A DNA stretch of 64,000 bases, from assembly GCF_030272615.1 (NCBI RefSeq), contig NC_081410.1, positions 126,283,140 through 126,347,139 on the forward strand. Direction: 5' to 3'. Under the pieces are notes generated by a model. It saw nothing but the letters and a program-made list of their open reading frames with translations, searched no databases and was not told where the DNA came from. Numbering within the stretch: position 1 is the first letter of the stretch; each line of letters begins with the position of its first letter. This stretch comes from Cryptomeria japonica (taxonomy: Eukaryota > Streptophyta > Pinopsida > Cupressales > Cupressaceae). The translations under genes and the position numbers were made by a program. Shown here piece after piece: positions 1 to 11,025 of the stretch.

Positions 1-1070
1 AAAAAAATATTAATATGGTACAAGGTTATTTTAATCAATAAAGTTTGATAGCACGCCCTAGTATTAGTTAAATGGCTTAAAATAGTAATAACCTTGAAGT
101 ATGAGTAAAATGATTTTAAAATGTTGGTGATAATCTTTTTCAAATGCCACAAGGTTTCTTAACTATTGTGAAGTCACCAATCATACTACATAACTAGCAA
201 CAACATCTAGAGTTGTTATTGAATGACCTATAGACACAATTATTTATAATTTATTATAGATTTTGGTTCATGATTGAAATATAAAGTTTAATCAAAATAA
301 TAAAAAATACTTTTTTGCATTTTCTTCCATGCTCAGTTTTATTTGTTATAATTATTAAAAAATGATGTTTTAAATAAACTTATTCATGATTGAAATTTCA
401 TCGAACAAATAGAGACACACATAAAAGATATGCCCTAATATTTTCTATACCACATCTCAGTCTTATTAACAATAATACTCTCTATATCAAATCTCAATCT
501 TTTTTTTATGAGTATATCAAATCTCAATCTTAGTAACAACACTCTAGTTATTTTGAATGTCAAGAACCAGTCGAAATATAAAAAAGTAATGAGTTTGGTG
601 AGTTATTGAAAAAAAAAATTCTAATAATATAACCAATTAAGATCATATAAAGTACACAAATTATTTAAATTAATACTTGGGCTATCCATTTATATAAGAA
701 TTGAAATTACAAAGTATAAAACCTTTGCCGTAATTTCACTCTCACCAAGAATACCTTGTAAATAGAGCTCTCTAGGAGATATTCAAAATAGCATATTCAA
801 ACTTGGAAGTGTCTTATTAGATCTACGCCAAATTTTATAACTACTATGAAATCCCATTTGAAGATTGAACTCCAAACATAATTCCAAATTCATCAACATA
901 AATGGGACATACGTGTTAATTACCATTACAGTTACCTTTGGGAATTAGTAATCCACTAATTAAATTTATATTTCTTTTAATACCATGTACATTTTATTTC
1001 TAAAAAAATATCTAATATATTCATGTTTGAAGGAATATGAATGCTTAAAAAATGTTTAACAAATGTTATA
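1..1070. other. AT-rich stretch without a recognised gene
   Basis: Both strands were read. Only short AT-rich open frames are present and none resembles a known protein. No terminal repeats or structured RNA were seen. Confidence 0.6.
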
Positions 1071-2355
1071 CATTTTTTTGTTGTTGTATAAAACTTGATT
1101 ATTTGGGTCCAACAACTGCATAAATTACAAAGGGAAAAGCCCAAAGAACCGAGCAATACATACACCAAAGGATAACACTGCTCTTAGCCATGAGTAGCCC
1201 AAAATGCAGGAAAGGTAGCCCGATAAAAACTCCCAACCCCTCACCAAATAGATCAAACATATAGAACATAGGCTCAAAGGATAAAACATCCTCTAACCAA
1301 GCCCCTCAGTTAGGCGGATGCTGCTTGATATCTACCTGAATGAGTTTTTGAACATGCAATGGGTTGGAAGATGACCACTTAACATCTATGCAGCCTTTCC
1401 TGATTTGAAGCCCCACACCAAAATTTCCAACCCAACCAACCACACAATTACTACCTTTGTTGATATGAGAGAAGATGATCTCATAAAAGGAAGAAGCTAG
1501 ATTGCGAGAAACATCAATTATGCTATTTGAATTATATTTATAGGATGAACTTTACCTCATTAAATCAATAATAAGCTTTGAGTACCCTTCCACCCAAATC
1601 TAGTCCCAATTATGATTTTTCGTAATCTTGAGACTAGACAAAAGAGATCAAGCTTCAACAATGTTGTTGGAGTAGTCCACTCCAAAGTGTTGCACATACC
1701 GTCGTAGAGGATGACCTTGATGGTCTTAAAAAATGCCATCTCCACCAGCCCTACCCTAAGTGCCCTTGATAACACCATTGAAATTAAGTTTGATCCAGTT
1801 GACACAAGGATATTGCTAGAGAGTGTGACCATTTTTGACTTTACCAATTTGCTTTTCTTAGGCTGGGGATTAGGCAAGACCATCTTCTCTTCTTTAATAT
1901 ACCAATCTTCCTGACAATACATTTGAACCAAGTTTAGCCAAGGAAGTCTCGACCAGATCCCAAACTCTACAAGTTGATTTTTCCTTATCTTGAAAACACC
2001 ATTCTACTCCTTTCCAACCATAAATTCTAAATGATGATGGAAAGGGCATTGAACTAGATATACGAGATACTAGGGATGCCAATATAAATAAACCAACATT
2101 CCAAAAGAATTGAGAGATTATGAGGCATAACCTAATTGATCACTCGCCCAATCAAGAAGGATTGCCAAACATTGGAAGCAAAACTACAATGAAGAAACAA
2201 ATGGTCATTGTCCTCATTTTTAGTTTTATAAAGAACACATCTGGAGGGACCCCGATGCTCCAAAGTCTTTAGTCTATCCCATGTCAAGGCTCTATGCTCC
2301 AAGAGATCCAAAGAAAGACATTGGCTTTAGGGAGGTTGGGATATATAATATACAT
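1071..2355 (-). mobile_element. LINE 3' fragment, decayed (zf-RVT region to tail)
   Basis: Read on the minus strand, 2350-2150 encodes the zinc-binding reverse-transcriptase tail (zf-RVT) of a plant L1-type LINE. Its pieces include 'PNLPKANVFLW', 'DRLKTLEHRGPSRCVLY' and 'DNDHLFLHCSFASNVWQSF'. The frame is broken by stops. Further 3' comes non-coding tail sequence ending in an A-rich tract, seen as a T-run near 1071-1078 on the plus strand. The copy is 5'-truncated: no endonuclease or polymerase core was found. The 5' limit near 2355 is approximate and no TSD was identified. Confidence 0.7.
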
Positions 2356-2489
2356 TTTGATTAATATGATAGGCTAGCTTATTTACAAAGGACAATAATA
2401 ATTTATCGAAACACAAAAAAAATGTTAAATTAATATTTTAAATGTCACACTACAATTGCTATTGAATATCTCTTAAGATATCTTGAAAT

Positions 2490-2862
2490 ATCTTTTTTTT
2501 TTGGATAGATAAGCTTCTACCATAAGGGATAGATCTCTGAGATTTCTATAAGAAAATTCAATACATCCAACGAAAAATGGTAAGGACTCCATCTGCCATT
2601 ACAATAATCCTCTCTAGTTGAGAGGAAGAGAATAAATCTCCATAAATGTCCACATAGTTGGCAAAAGAAGTCATATCGTGCTCTGCAAACACTTCTTTAT
2701 ACAATGAGAGAGCCTCAACAACCTTCATTTTCTTTCTGACAACTTTGACATCAAAGACTCCAACTATGAACCCTTTCTTAGGAGTGAGATTGATCTTTGT
2801 AATGGTTGAAAGATCTAGAAATTTCTATTTATTCTCAATAACAATTTCAATATAAATGGCCT
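2490..2862 (-). mobile_element. LINE 3' end with a short C-terminal coding stretch
   Basis: A T-run at about 2491-2502, followed by 'GGATAGATAAG', marks the 3' end of a minus-strand LINE insertion. Just inside it, on the minus strand, about 80 codons stay open and end in a stop about 60 bp before the A-tail. They include 'FDVKVVRKKMKVVEALSLYK' and 'QLERIIVMADGVLTIFRWMY'. This resembles the extreme C-terminus of a LINE ORF2 downstream of RNase H. No polymerase domain is present, so the copy is strongly 5'-truncated. The right edge coincides with the TSD of the next LINE (2846-2862), which was inserted beside or into it. Confidence 0.55.
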
Positions 2863-2916
2863 ATTAATGGGCTAAAAAGGGTTCATCCTTTAAAACATGA
2901 AGCTAGTCCAGTATCA

Positions 2917-3426
2917 TGGTTGCTACTAGAGGGATGGATCAAGGTGAATTTTGATGGTGTTGCTAGAGGAAATCCTGGTCCATTAGGTGTTGGATGTGTG
3001 GAAATAAATTAGTACGAACAAATTATTGTTAGATGTAGTCAACAATTAGGTGCGGGAACTAATAATGAAACCGAGGTCAATGCAGCTCTTTTGGTAGTCC
3101 AATTGGCAAGCAAGTTGTGGGTGGTGAATCTTCACCTTGAGGGAGATTCTCAAATTATAGTGCATGTTGTACTAGGAGGTAATGCTGAGAATTGGAAGCT
3201 TGATAAAGATATTCAAAGTATTAAAATGTTTCTTTCCACATTGTAGAGATATAAGGTATCACATGTTTTGAGAAATGGCAACAAAGAGACAAACATGTTA
3301 GCAAATTTGGCTTTTGACCTCCAAGAAGGGGTGATTAAGCTACATATGCATAGATCACTCAAACAAATAGAATGGTGTAGAGGGTTGAAGGACATAGTAG
3401 ATGGGTTTCAATTGTTAGGGAGTTGA
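2917..3426 (+). pseudogene. LINE ORF2 RNase H domain, broken
   Basis: One frame of about 170 codons shows the plant LINE RNase H (RVT_3) pattern. In order it has 'KVNFDGVARGNPGPLGVG' (first catalytic Asp), 'NNETEVNAALLVVQLA' (Glu), 'LHLEGDSQIIV' (Asp) and 'HVLRNGNKETNMLANLA', where the last Asp of the usual N-x-x-A-D motif is replaced. In-frame stops lie at 3010-3012 and 3244-3246, so the product would not be made. In the intact protein this domain removes RNA from the RNA:DNA hybrid during target-primed reverse transcription. It is the 5'-most part of the truncated LINE at 2863-8968. Confidence 0.85.
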
Positions 3427-4344
3427 GGTGGCATTTTTTGCAAGTGGATAAGGTGGTAAGTTTTAAATGTAGGCTAAGCCAAGTAGAGGAGTTCGTAGTC
3501 ATGGTGTCGGTCTAGTTAATAAATGGGAGGTAGTTGATTCGATGTTGAAGCATGCATATCCGAGCAAGGAAATCTCTCCGTACAAAATATGAGAGATGGT
3601 GCAACAATTTGTTTGGGATGGCAACAGACAGTGCATGCCTCGTACGCGATTAGATGTTGAACTTAACAAGAAAATGGGTAAATTATTTGTTCCCTCCCCT
3701 ATATGTTAGGTGCATTCAAGGGAAACATCTCAAAACTAATGATTTCGACTGTGACTTAACTAAAATGATTGAGACATGAAGATTTTAAACTGCATCATTT
3801 AATAAGTCAGGTGGTGTTATGGTGTTTGTGGCCTTAATCATTTCATTTGAGCAGAGGTTATGTGCAGTTGTTCTCTATTGTCCGAGTGAAGATTGAGATA
3901 CACATTGTGTGGGAAGCCATTGTTGAGTGAAAATGGAAGCACATTTTTCCTTACAAGCTTCAAAACCTATGGTAACCTTTTGGGGGTGCATTTCATACGA
4001 ACGTCTATTGCATGTGTTCAAGTTTGATGATCATGATTTTTTGTACAGAGTCAAGATTTTTTGGGAGATGAATATCTAAATGCACGATTCTGCTACCCAA
4101 CAAATACAAACATTGCCACAATGTTTCTGGCATGGTGTTTTGAATTGTAGTCAAAGGATATGGTGAAGTGGCTGATTAACAATTGTGTAAAAGAGGAGTG
4201 ATGTAGGGGTTTGGAAAGACTTGTGGGGATGGCGAGCAATGATGAATGTTTTGTATGCCTTGACGGAGATTGGCTTCATGTGAGCAAGTTCGCTCCTCCA
4301 TAGAGGCCTTTCCTCCTTTGGAGTGCTAATCGCAATAAGGAGGT

Positions 4345-7300
4345 TGTAATGCCTGCCAAAATACCCTAGAGAAATACATTGACTAACATGTAAAATAGAG
4401 ATAACAATTTTTTTTTTAAACATCATATAAACTAATGCAACATATATAATCAACTAATCATATGCATCTAACACCCATTAACATGATATATAATTACTCA
4501 TCATGAACATAATCACCATTCATGATACACAAGCAAAAATAAAAAATAATACATCAATAATCATCTATCTTCCCTAGGGTATCTTAATGCCATTACTTAA
4601 CTAACCACTTATCCATTTCTAAACATGATAACATATTTACTTCCATATTCCAAATGCAAACTAACTTACTATCATTAATTCCTTTCACACAACCATACAT
4701 GAATTCATTAATTTATCTTAGAATGATCTATGTTTAAGTTCATTTTTAAATCACCAATACCAAATGTTCCTAAACCCAACCAATCATTTCCTTAAGCATC
4801 ACATACACATATCGGTATCAATTGCCCCTTCATTTAACCATAGCAATATGAACTAAATTACCACATCTAAATACAAGTACACATCCATATATTAATGCCA
4901 ATAATTCTTATTAAAGAATAATTCTCAAGATACATAAAACACATCATTTTCCTAATAACATCTACTAGATACATGAGTACAATATCTCTTAAAACAATGA
5001 GCATAGTTCTTAAATACAATTATATATTCATGTCTAACGAATCATGATCAATAAGCTACTACAAATATCCATCCATGAACTGAAGAGATAAGAGATCCAC
5101 ATCCACGCAAGCATCCAAGAAAAGCATCACTGAAGATCATCCCAATGGAAGAAAGGCACCAACCACCCGACCATGTGGAACCAAAGGAACCACCCCCCGT
5201 GCTAGGAGATGACACAAGATCCCACACACACTCTAGATCTAAGCTGACACCTTTTAACCGAAGAGGAAAACAACTTTAACACAACCAAGGAAGAACATAC
5301 CAAACAACCAAGAAATCTCCAGAGGCGACTCAACATCGAGACAAAAAGAACTAGGATCAACATGTAGGGAAAGAGTGTCATCACATGCTACCACAAGGAT
5401 ACACATGTAGAGTCGTCTTAAACTTTGAGGAAATTAAGGAAGTTCGATTTACCCGGTTACCAGATCCTCTACCTCACTCCGGTATCCAATCCATGAGATA
5501 GGCACAACAACACATTTATTATCTTGTTTAGATGAGTTACTCTACCCAACCTGCCTAGTATTAATTCTTAAATTATCACTTATCAATTACAGTGGAAAAC
5601 CTCCAATGAGCTATCCAGACATTCTAGATCCCAACTCTCTTTCTCAAGAATCCTAGCAGTTTATTCCTCGTGACCTCGATAGACTCATGGAAGCCCACTC
5701 CCCCTACTCAAACAAGAAAGCTCACAAAACCAAATCTTGCTAACCAAGATAGAACATAATAAATGCACAAGAAACAATATCGTATACCACATAGATCACA
5801 AAGACCACACAACATCATAGAGAAAAGAATCCAAAGCAAGGAATCACTCCTCTCACCACAAAATAATTGATCAAATAACGCATCAAAATCTTACTCCAGA
5901 CATCCAAGAGTGCTAAGGATGACATACACAACCTTTGGACAGATGAGGAAAGACATTGAGAAAATGAGCGGAATGGAGAGACTTCTATCAACTCGAATGA
6001 ACTTCATGTATAAGACTAATCAAGTTAGCTTCTTTGTGATGGAATAGAAAGCTCAACAAAAATAATCTAAATAGTCTGGAAATTCACAAATGTTGTCCTG
6101 ATCCTGAGATGCCTTGAGATTTGGCTAAGTCTGAAATTTGGAGAATCTTCCAAAAACTAGATTTTGCATTATAACTCTTAGAGGTCCGAAACCCCTCTCA
6201 AACATCCTGACAATATATATGGAATATAGCTTAAAGTATAAGAAAGAGAAAAGATAAGAGGAAATGCCACTTATACTTAAATGTTATATTCCATATATGC
6301 ATCCCAATGAAATGGACCAACTGTGACTCGATAGACACTCATAAATATGGAAAAAGACTCAAAACACAGAAGAAAAGCTAGAACAACGCTTTTACTCTAT
6401 AGTTTAGCGCTTTTGACATACAAGATAGCACATATACCTTATTGTTTAGCGCTTATGACATACAAAGCAATGCTTTCATGATACATATTAGCACATTCAA
6501 ACTAAAACAGTGCATTTAACGATTAAGATAATGCTTTTGATAGGTATGACAACGCATATGAAAACAAGGATAGCGCAAATGATCAATGGGTTAGCGCTTA
6601 TGCCATTTTAGCACAAATACCCAAATACTCAGACATAAACATTAAACTTACGGGAATAAAATAAATTCTAAGGCTTAACCAAAAGACCTGGAAATACAAT
6701 CAAGAGGAACACAAACACCGTAAAAACCTAAAGAACCAAGTATCAAGCTCAAATAGAAAGCATATAAGGCTCAACCAAGGTTTGAGAAAACTCCTTTTGG
6801 TATTATCCAGACATGAAAACTCACAGATAAATTGACACAAACTCCCGACTTCAATTACACAATATAGGGGCTCAAAACAAAGTCCAAGCCTCTAATCTTA
6901 AGCAAGAATCAACATATAGGAACCAACAATCACATAGACAACATTCATAGTGCCAACCATACACGACTATGAACAAGTTCACAAAGTAATAATTTTTTTC
7001 CTCAACTATAGTTAAACTTTATAACAAACTTCATACATAAAATTATACAACTATACCAAACTATATAAATAAAATATTTTTCCCCAAGACACCCGAGAAT
7101 ACATAGAGAAGACAATCTTTTCAAATCTGAAAAAATGCAAAGGTAAGAAATCCTCAGACCTGGTAAAAGCTGAAAATGAAAAGATGAATTTGCTGAAGTC
7201 AATCCAACAAGCTACAATCCAAATCCCTCTAAGCAATCCAAATCCAAAATCACAGAAAAATACTTTTGGAGCCAACCCCCGTGAAATCATAGGAAAGCAA

Positions 7301-8420
7301 TTAAATAGAAAACCAAACCAAAACCATATAATATGTCGACCAATAAAAATATTAGACTAAATAATATTTCTTACCAACCCATATCAAACTCCAAGGTAAA
7401 AATAAATAAAATAATAGTTAATTTACTTACCCAATAATTCAACCAAACACACGAAAGGGTAGGTAAAATAATATATGAACAACCCAAGAGGTAAATAATA
7501 AATCAATCAATTTAAAATAATACTCATGGGCACAATTAACTATAAAGCCCCACAAATAATTAAATATAATAAACCAAAGGCTATAAATAGATTAAAGCCA
7601 CAATAAAATATAATCAAAGGCTATTTATTTAATTAAATATCAAAGCCTTTTATTACTAAGCAATATTAATAATAATATCAATAATAATTCCAAAAGCCCA
7701 AGAATAATAAAGACATCCAATGATTATAAAATCATTTACAAACATTACTTTCTCAACTATATTAAATATTATAACCAAACATTTATTAATTTTATTATTG
7801 CCAACTATATATATTTTTTATTTTTATTATAAACAATATAAGTCTATTAATTTAATTTAACATTATTAAACTATATAAATTACTTAATTAATTAAAAATT
7901 AAACCAATCAATACATACAACACTCCAAGCATACCAACAAGAGACAACTCAAGAGATCACTTAACGCCGATCGAGAACTCACACAAAGACTGACAATGGT
8001 AATCAATCTTAAATCTAGAGTGTAGAATGGGTTTTCATGTCATCTCCGATCAACTTGCCATTGGGATAAGACATGCTCAGACCTGTGAAGCTAGGTAGAG
8101 TCGATATCTAGTACTTGCAAATCTTGCATCCACAAAGCCACGATACAACATATACAATATATAGTACAGACAAGTGATAGAGAATCGCAATGGCACATCC
8201 TGCTCGCAATGAGTGGTGTGACATTGTCCCTATCACAAAGACAATAGAAGACATTCGCAAACAATCAAGCAATATCATAATCGTGATCATATCCAATATA
8301 ATCATGAATTAAGGTTAGTACATGGTTAGATACCATCAAATCATCATAAAGTAAACTAAGCTATATTAATATGATCTATTAATGCAAAATAGACAAGATG
8401 AATCAGGGAGGGGCACTACA
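4345..8420. mobile_element. giant solo LTR (about 4.1 kb)
   Basis: The unit starts TGTAATGCC and ends GGCACTACA, a TG...CA pair with short inverted ends (one mismatch in 9). It is flanked by a 5-bp duplication with one difference: GAGGT at 4340-4344 and AAGGT at 8421-8425. It lies inside LINE sequence that resumes on the other side. No gag, pol or second LTR copy was found, and only short spurious open frames occur. A solo LTR of unusual length is the simplest reading; a non-coding LTR-type element is possible. The superfamily cannot be assigned from the ends alone. Confidence 0.6.
6385..6620. repeat. degenerate TAGCGCTT-type tandem repeat inside the giant LTR
   Basis: About 230 bp carry seven or more imperfect copies of a short unit built on 'TAGCGCTTATGACATAC' (6410-6425, 6448-6466, 6590-6605 and weaker copies). 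The spacing is roughly 25-40 bp. The core AGCGCT is palindromic. No coding function is seen. Confidence 0.5.
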
Positions 8421-9839
8421 AAGGTGGGCAAGGCTTCTGCCTAGATCAACATGAACAGAGTCAAAGACTACTTGAGGGCAAGGAAAGCACATAGCATCTG
8501 GGAAGAGCTTGCAAAATGGGGGCCACGTGTTGAGTGCTCACCACCAATTGTTGAAGCTTCTACTTCAAAGCGCAAATAAGGGAGGTCGATGGGGTCGACG
8601 AAGATGAAGTTGATTTATGGTCTGTTGATTGGCTAGTCTCCAAGCCACATAGATGTTGTAGATGGGATTGATCCCATGGCTGCTCGGATAGAATTAAAGG
8701 ATGTCAAAGGCAAAACTATTAGGGAGGCAAGTTAGTGTTTTTCCACTCTGTCGGAATAGAATTGTTTGAATCTAGGGGTAAGCCCTTTTGTATTTTGTAA
8801 TATAGATGGGTTGGATGTAGGATGGGTCGACTGTTTTGGCTGGTGTTGTAGCGTTGGGTGATGTTTTTTGGTGTTTTGTGTATAAGTTTCATGACATTAT
8901 GCAGACAATGTATTTTCTTTTTCGATATCAATATAAAGCACTATTTACCAATCAAATTAAAAAAAAAATTCAATATAAATGCCTAAAATTTTATATACAT
9001 ACAAAAACATTTAAATTTATTCTATCTACCTAGCTTAATTTTTTTCAATGTTATTCTAAAAACTAAAAATTTGATATTTTATATTTAAAATTGAAACTTT
9101 TTGACATTATTTAAAAAAGTCATTAAAAATATATATATATTTTTTGATCGATAAAAGGCCGAGGCCAAAATTTATTTCTTTTATAATAAATATTACATCT
9201 CCATTCAGTGTGGGCACCGGTAGGAAAGAATGGAGAAAAGAAAACCTCCGGTCTAGCCCAGATCCCTTATGGGATCAGATATCATAAACAACTGTAATTT
9301 TTACAATTCCTCATCTGAGGATGGAGGTTGTCTTTTATAGACATTTTAGTTTCCTTCTATACATAGATTCTTGCAAATCTTTTCCCGGATGGATCCATCC
9401 TCTCAGTTTTGGCGGAACCTCTTATACTTCGAGCTTTAGCTTTTGTCCTGTATCCCGAATATGCAAAACCTTATTGCATCTTACCTTGCCAGACTGTTAG
9501 TAGCATAGTAAACATAATAACTTGCAACAATCATTCAATGATTATTAACATCTTTTCTATCTTATGTCGGAGGATTATAGCCTGGATATCCCTTAGCTTG
9601 AAACCATCTTAACCTTTTGGGTCTCAATTTAAGAGATTATCCAGGCTACAATTCTACCAACACTAATGAAAAGGATCAAATTCTGTCAGTTCTTTAATTA
9701 CTTCTAACTCTGCAGACATCTAATTCACCAAAAACATAAATATATTCATATGCATATGTATGTATTTTGATATGCCTATATGCGAGTTAATCTAGCATTG
9801 AGTCGGACAGTATTGTCATGAATATATACAGATGCACAC

Positions 9840-9841
<2 letters not shown>

Positions 9842-9882
<41 letters not shown>
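9842..9882. repeat. (TA)n microsatellite
   Basis: About 20 uninterrupted TA units lie in the 3' region of the LINE. Confidence 0.95.
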
Positions 9883-9886
<4 letters not shown>

Positions 9887-10304
9887 GAAAAAGGAATGAA
9901 ATGACACAAGAGCAAAGAGCCTATCCAGATGCAGAACATATTTAGTTCCTTCTAAATATCTGTATACCTATCTGAACATATCCTCTTCTACCCACCACAA
10001 TACATCTAAAAAACATGCAACCCATACCTCAGATGTTTGTAAGAGCTCGAATGAACCTCGTACTGTAAATAAAGGGCACCTCAAGATCCTCGAAGATGTC
10101 AAACACTATGTCATACTATAAAACCTCTTATACCATATAACCAACGTAGCTGTAACCAAAGATTTCTGACTCGTGTTAAACAAAAGGCTTAAATCCTATG
10201 CTATAATGATAACTAACACTATCCAATACATAGAATAAGGGTCTTAAGTACCAACTTTCAAAAAACCAGTAATCTTAGCACGGAGACACATAACCTGTCA
10301 GTAC

Positions 10305-10547
10305 CTACTTGTCATTGGAAGGCAAAATAGATTCCTCATAGATGTCAATTCCCTCGCTGACCAGGTAAGTCTTGACCCAGTCCACTCGCATTGGAGGGGT
10401 GACCTGCATGCACCAGAGCAGGGATTCCAGGCTACTTCCAATCTCCTCTCTTCTCGCCTGAAACATCCCTAATTCACCCACACGCAGAATTAGGTGTCTA
10501 GGGACAGGTGAGAAGAGAGATATACTAACAGAAATACGAATGTTCAA
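10305..10547 (-). CDS. unrecognised 80-codon ORF in the LINE 3' region
   Basis: An open frame of 80 codons lies between the microsatellites and the LINE 3' end. It starts 'MNIRISVSISLFSPVPRHL' and ends 'DIYEESILPSNDK'. Its composition is mixed, not low-complexity, but it matches no family I recognise and has no clear domain, signal peptide or membrane segment. It lies about 480 bp beyond the ORF2 stop on the same strand. It may be a remnant of coding sequence picked up in the LINE 3' region, or chance. Confidence 0.2.
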   Translation of the reverse strand: MNIRISVSISLFSPVPRHLILRVGELGMFQARREEIGSSLESLLWCMQVTPPMRVDWVKTYLVSEGIDIYEESILPSNDK

Positions 10548-10563
10548 ATACGGATAGATATAA

Positions 10564-10646
<83 letters not shown>

Positions 10647-10832
10647 TGTGTATGTGTCTATTTACACCCACACACACACATATATAGATATATATGAGTA
10701 TATATATGAATATATATATACATATATATATATATATGTGAATATATATATGTATATATTTATATATATATGAATACATTATATATCATGAATCTAACCT
10801 TAAATACTTGACGATAAAAATATATGTGATTA

Positions 10833-10867
<35 letters not shown>

Positions 10868-10906
10868 GTGAGTATATATATATATATGTATATATATATA
10901 TAAATC
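10564..10906. repeat. compound (TA)n/(TG)n microsatellite cluster
   Basis: A (TA)n run passes into about 30 TG units (10576-10642). An interrupted CA tract and several TATATG/TATATA blocks follow to about 10906. Open frames of Thr/His or Cys/Val repeats on both strands here are products of the repeat and not genes. Confidence 0.9.
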
Positions 10907-11025
10907 TGAGGCTTAATATACCTATTATGCTGCTATATGGAAACGGTGACATCACCTCCTAGAACTTATAAATGAGGGGCTTGGAGAGGAATGAGATGGA
11001 GGAGTGCCCCGACCATCCCCCTAAT

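Larger units (their letters stand above)
2863..8968 (+). mobile_element. 5'-truncated LINE with TSD, split by a 4.1-kb LTR
   Basis: The element begins in or just before the RNase H domain and ends in a 3' tail with 'GATATCAATATAAAG' followed by an A-run (8957-8968). It is bracketed by a near-perfect target-site duplication: TTCAATATAAATGGCCT at 2846-2862 and TTCAATATAAATGCCT at 8969-8984. This shows 5' truncation on insertion. The LINE body is about 2.0 kb (2863-4344 plus 8421-8968); the rest is a later LTR insertion at 4345-8420. The sequence after RNase H is old coding sequence with many stops. Confidence 0.85.

Noticed and set aside
1560-1931. 123-codon minus-strand frame taken as an independent gene
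   Set aside because: It lies downstream of the zf-RVT region of a decayed LINE and is best explained as part of that fragment.
10525-10779. Open frames of Thr-His and Cys-Val repeats on both strands
   Set aside because: They are translations of the (TG)n/(TA)n microsatellite and have no other content.
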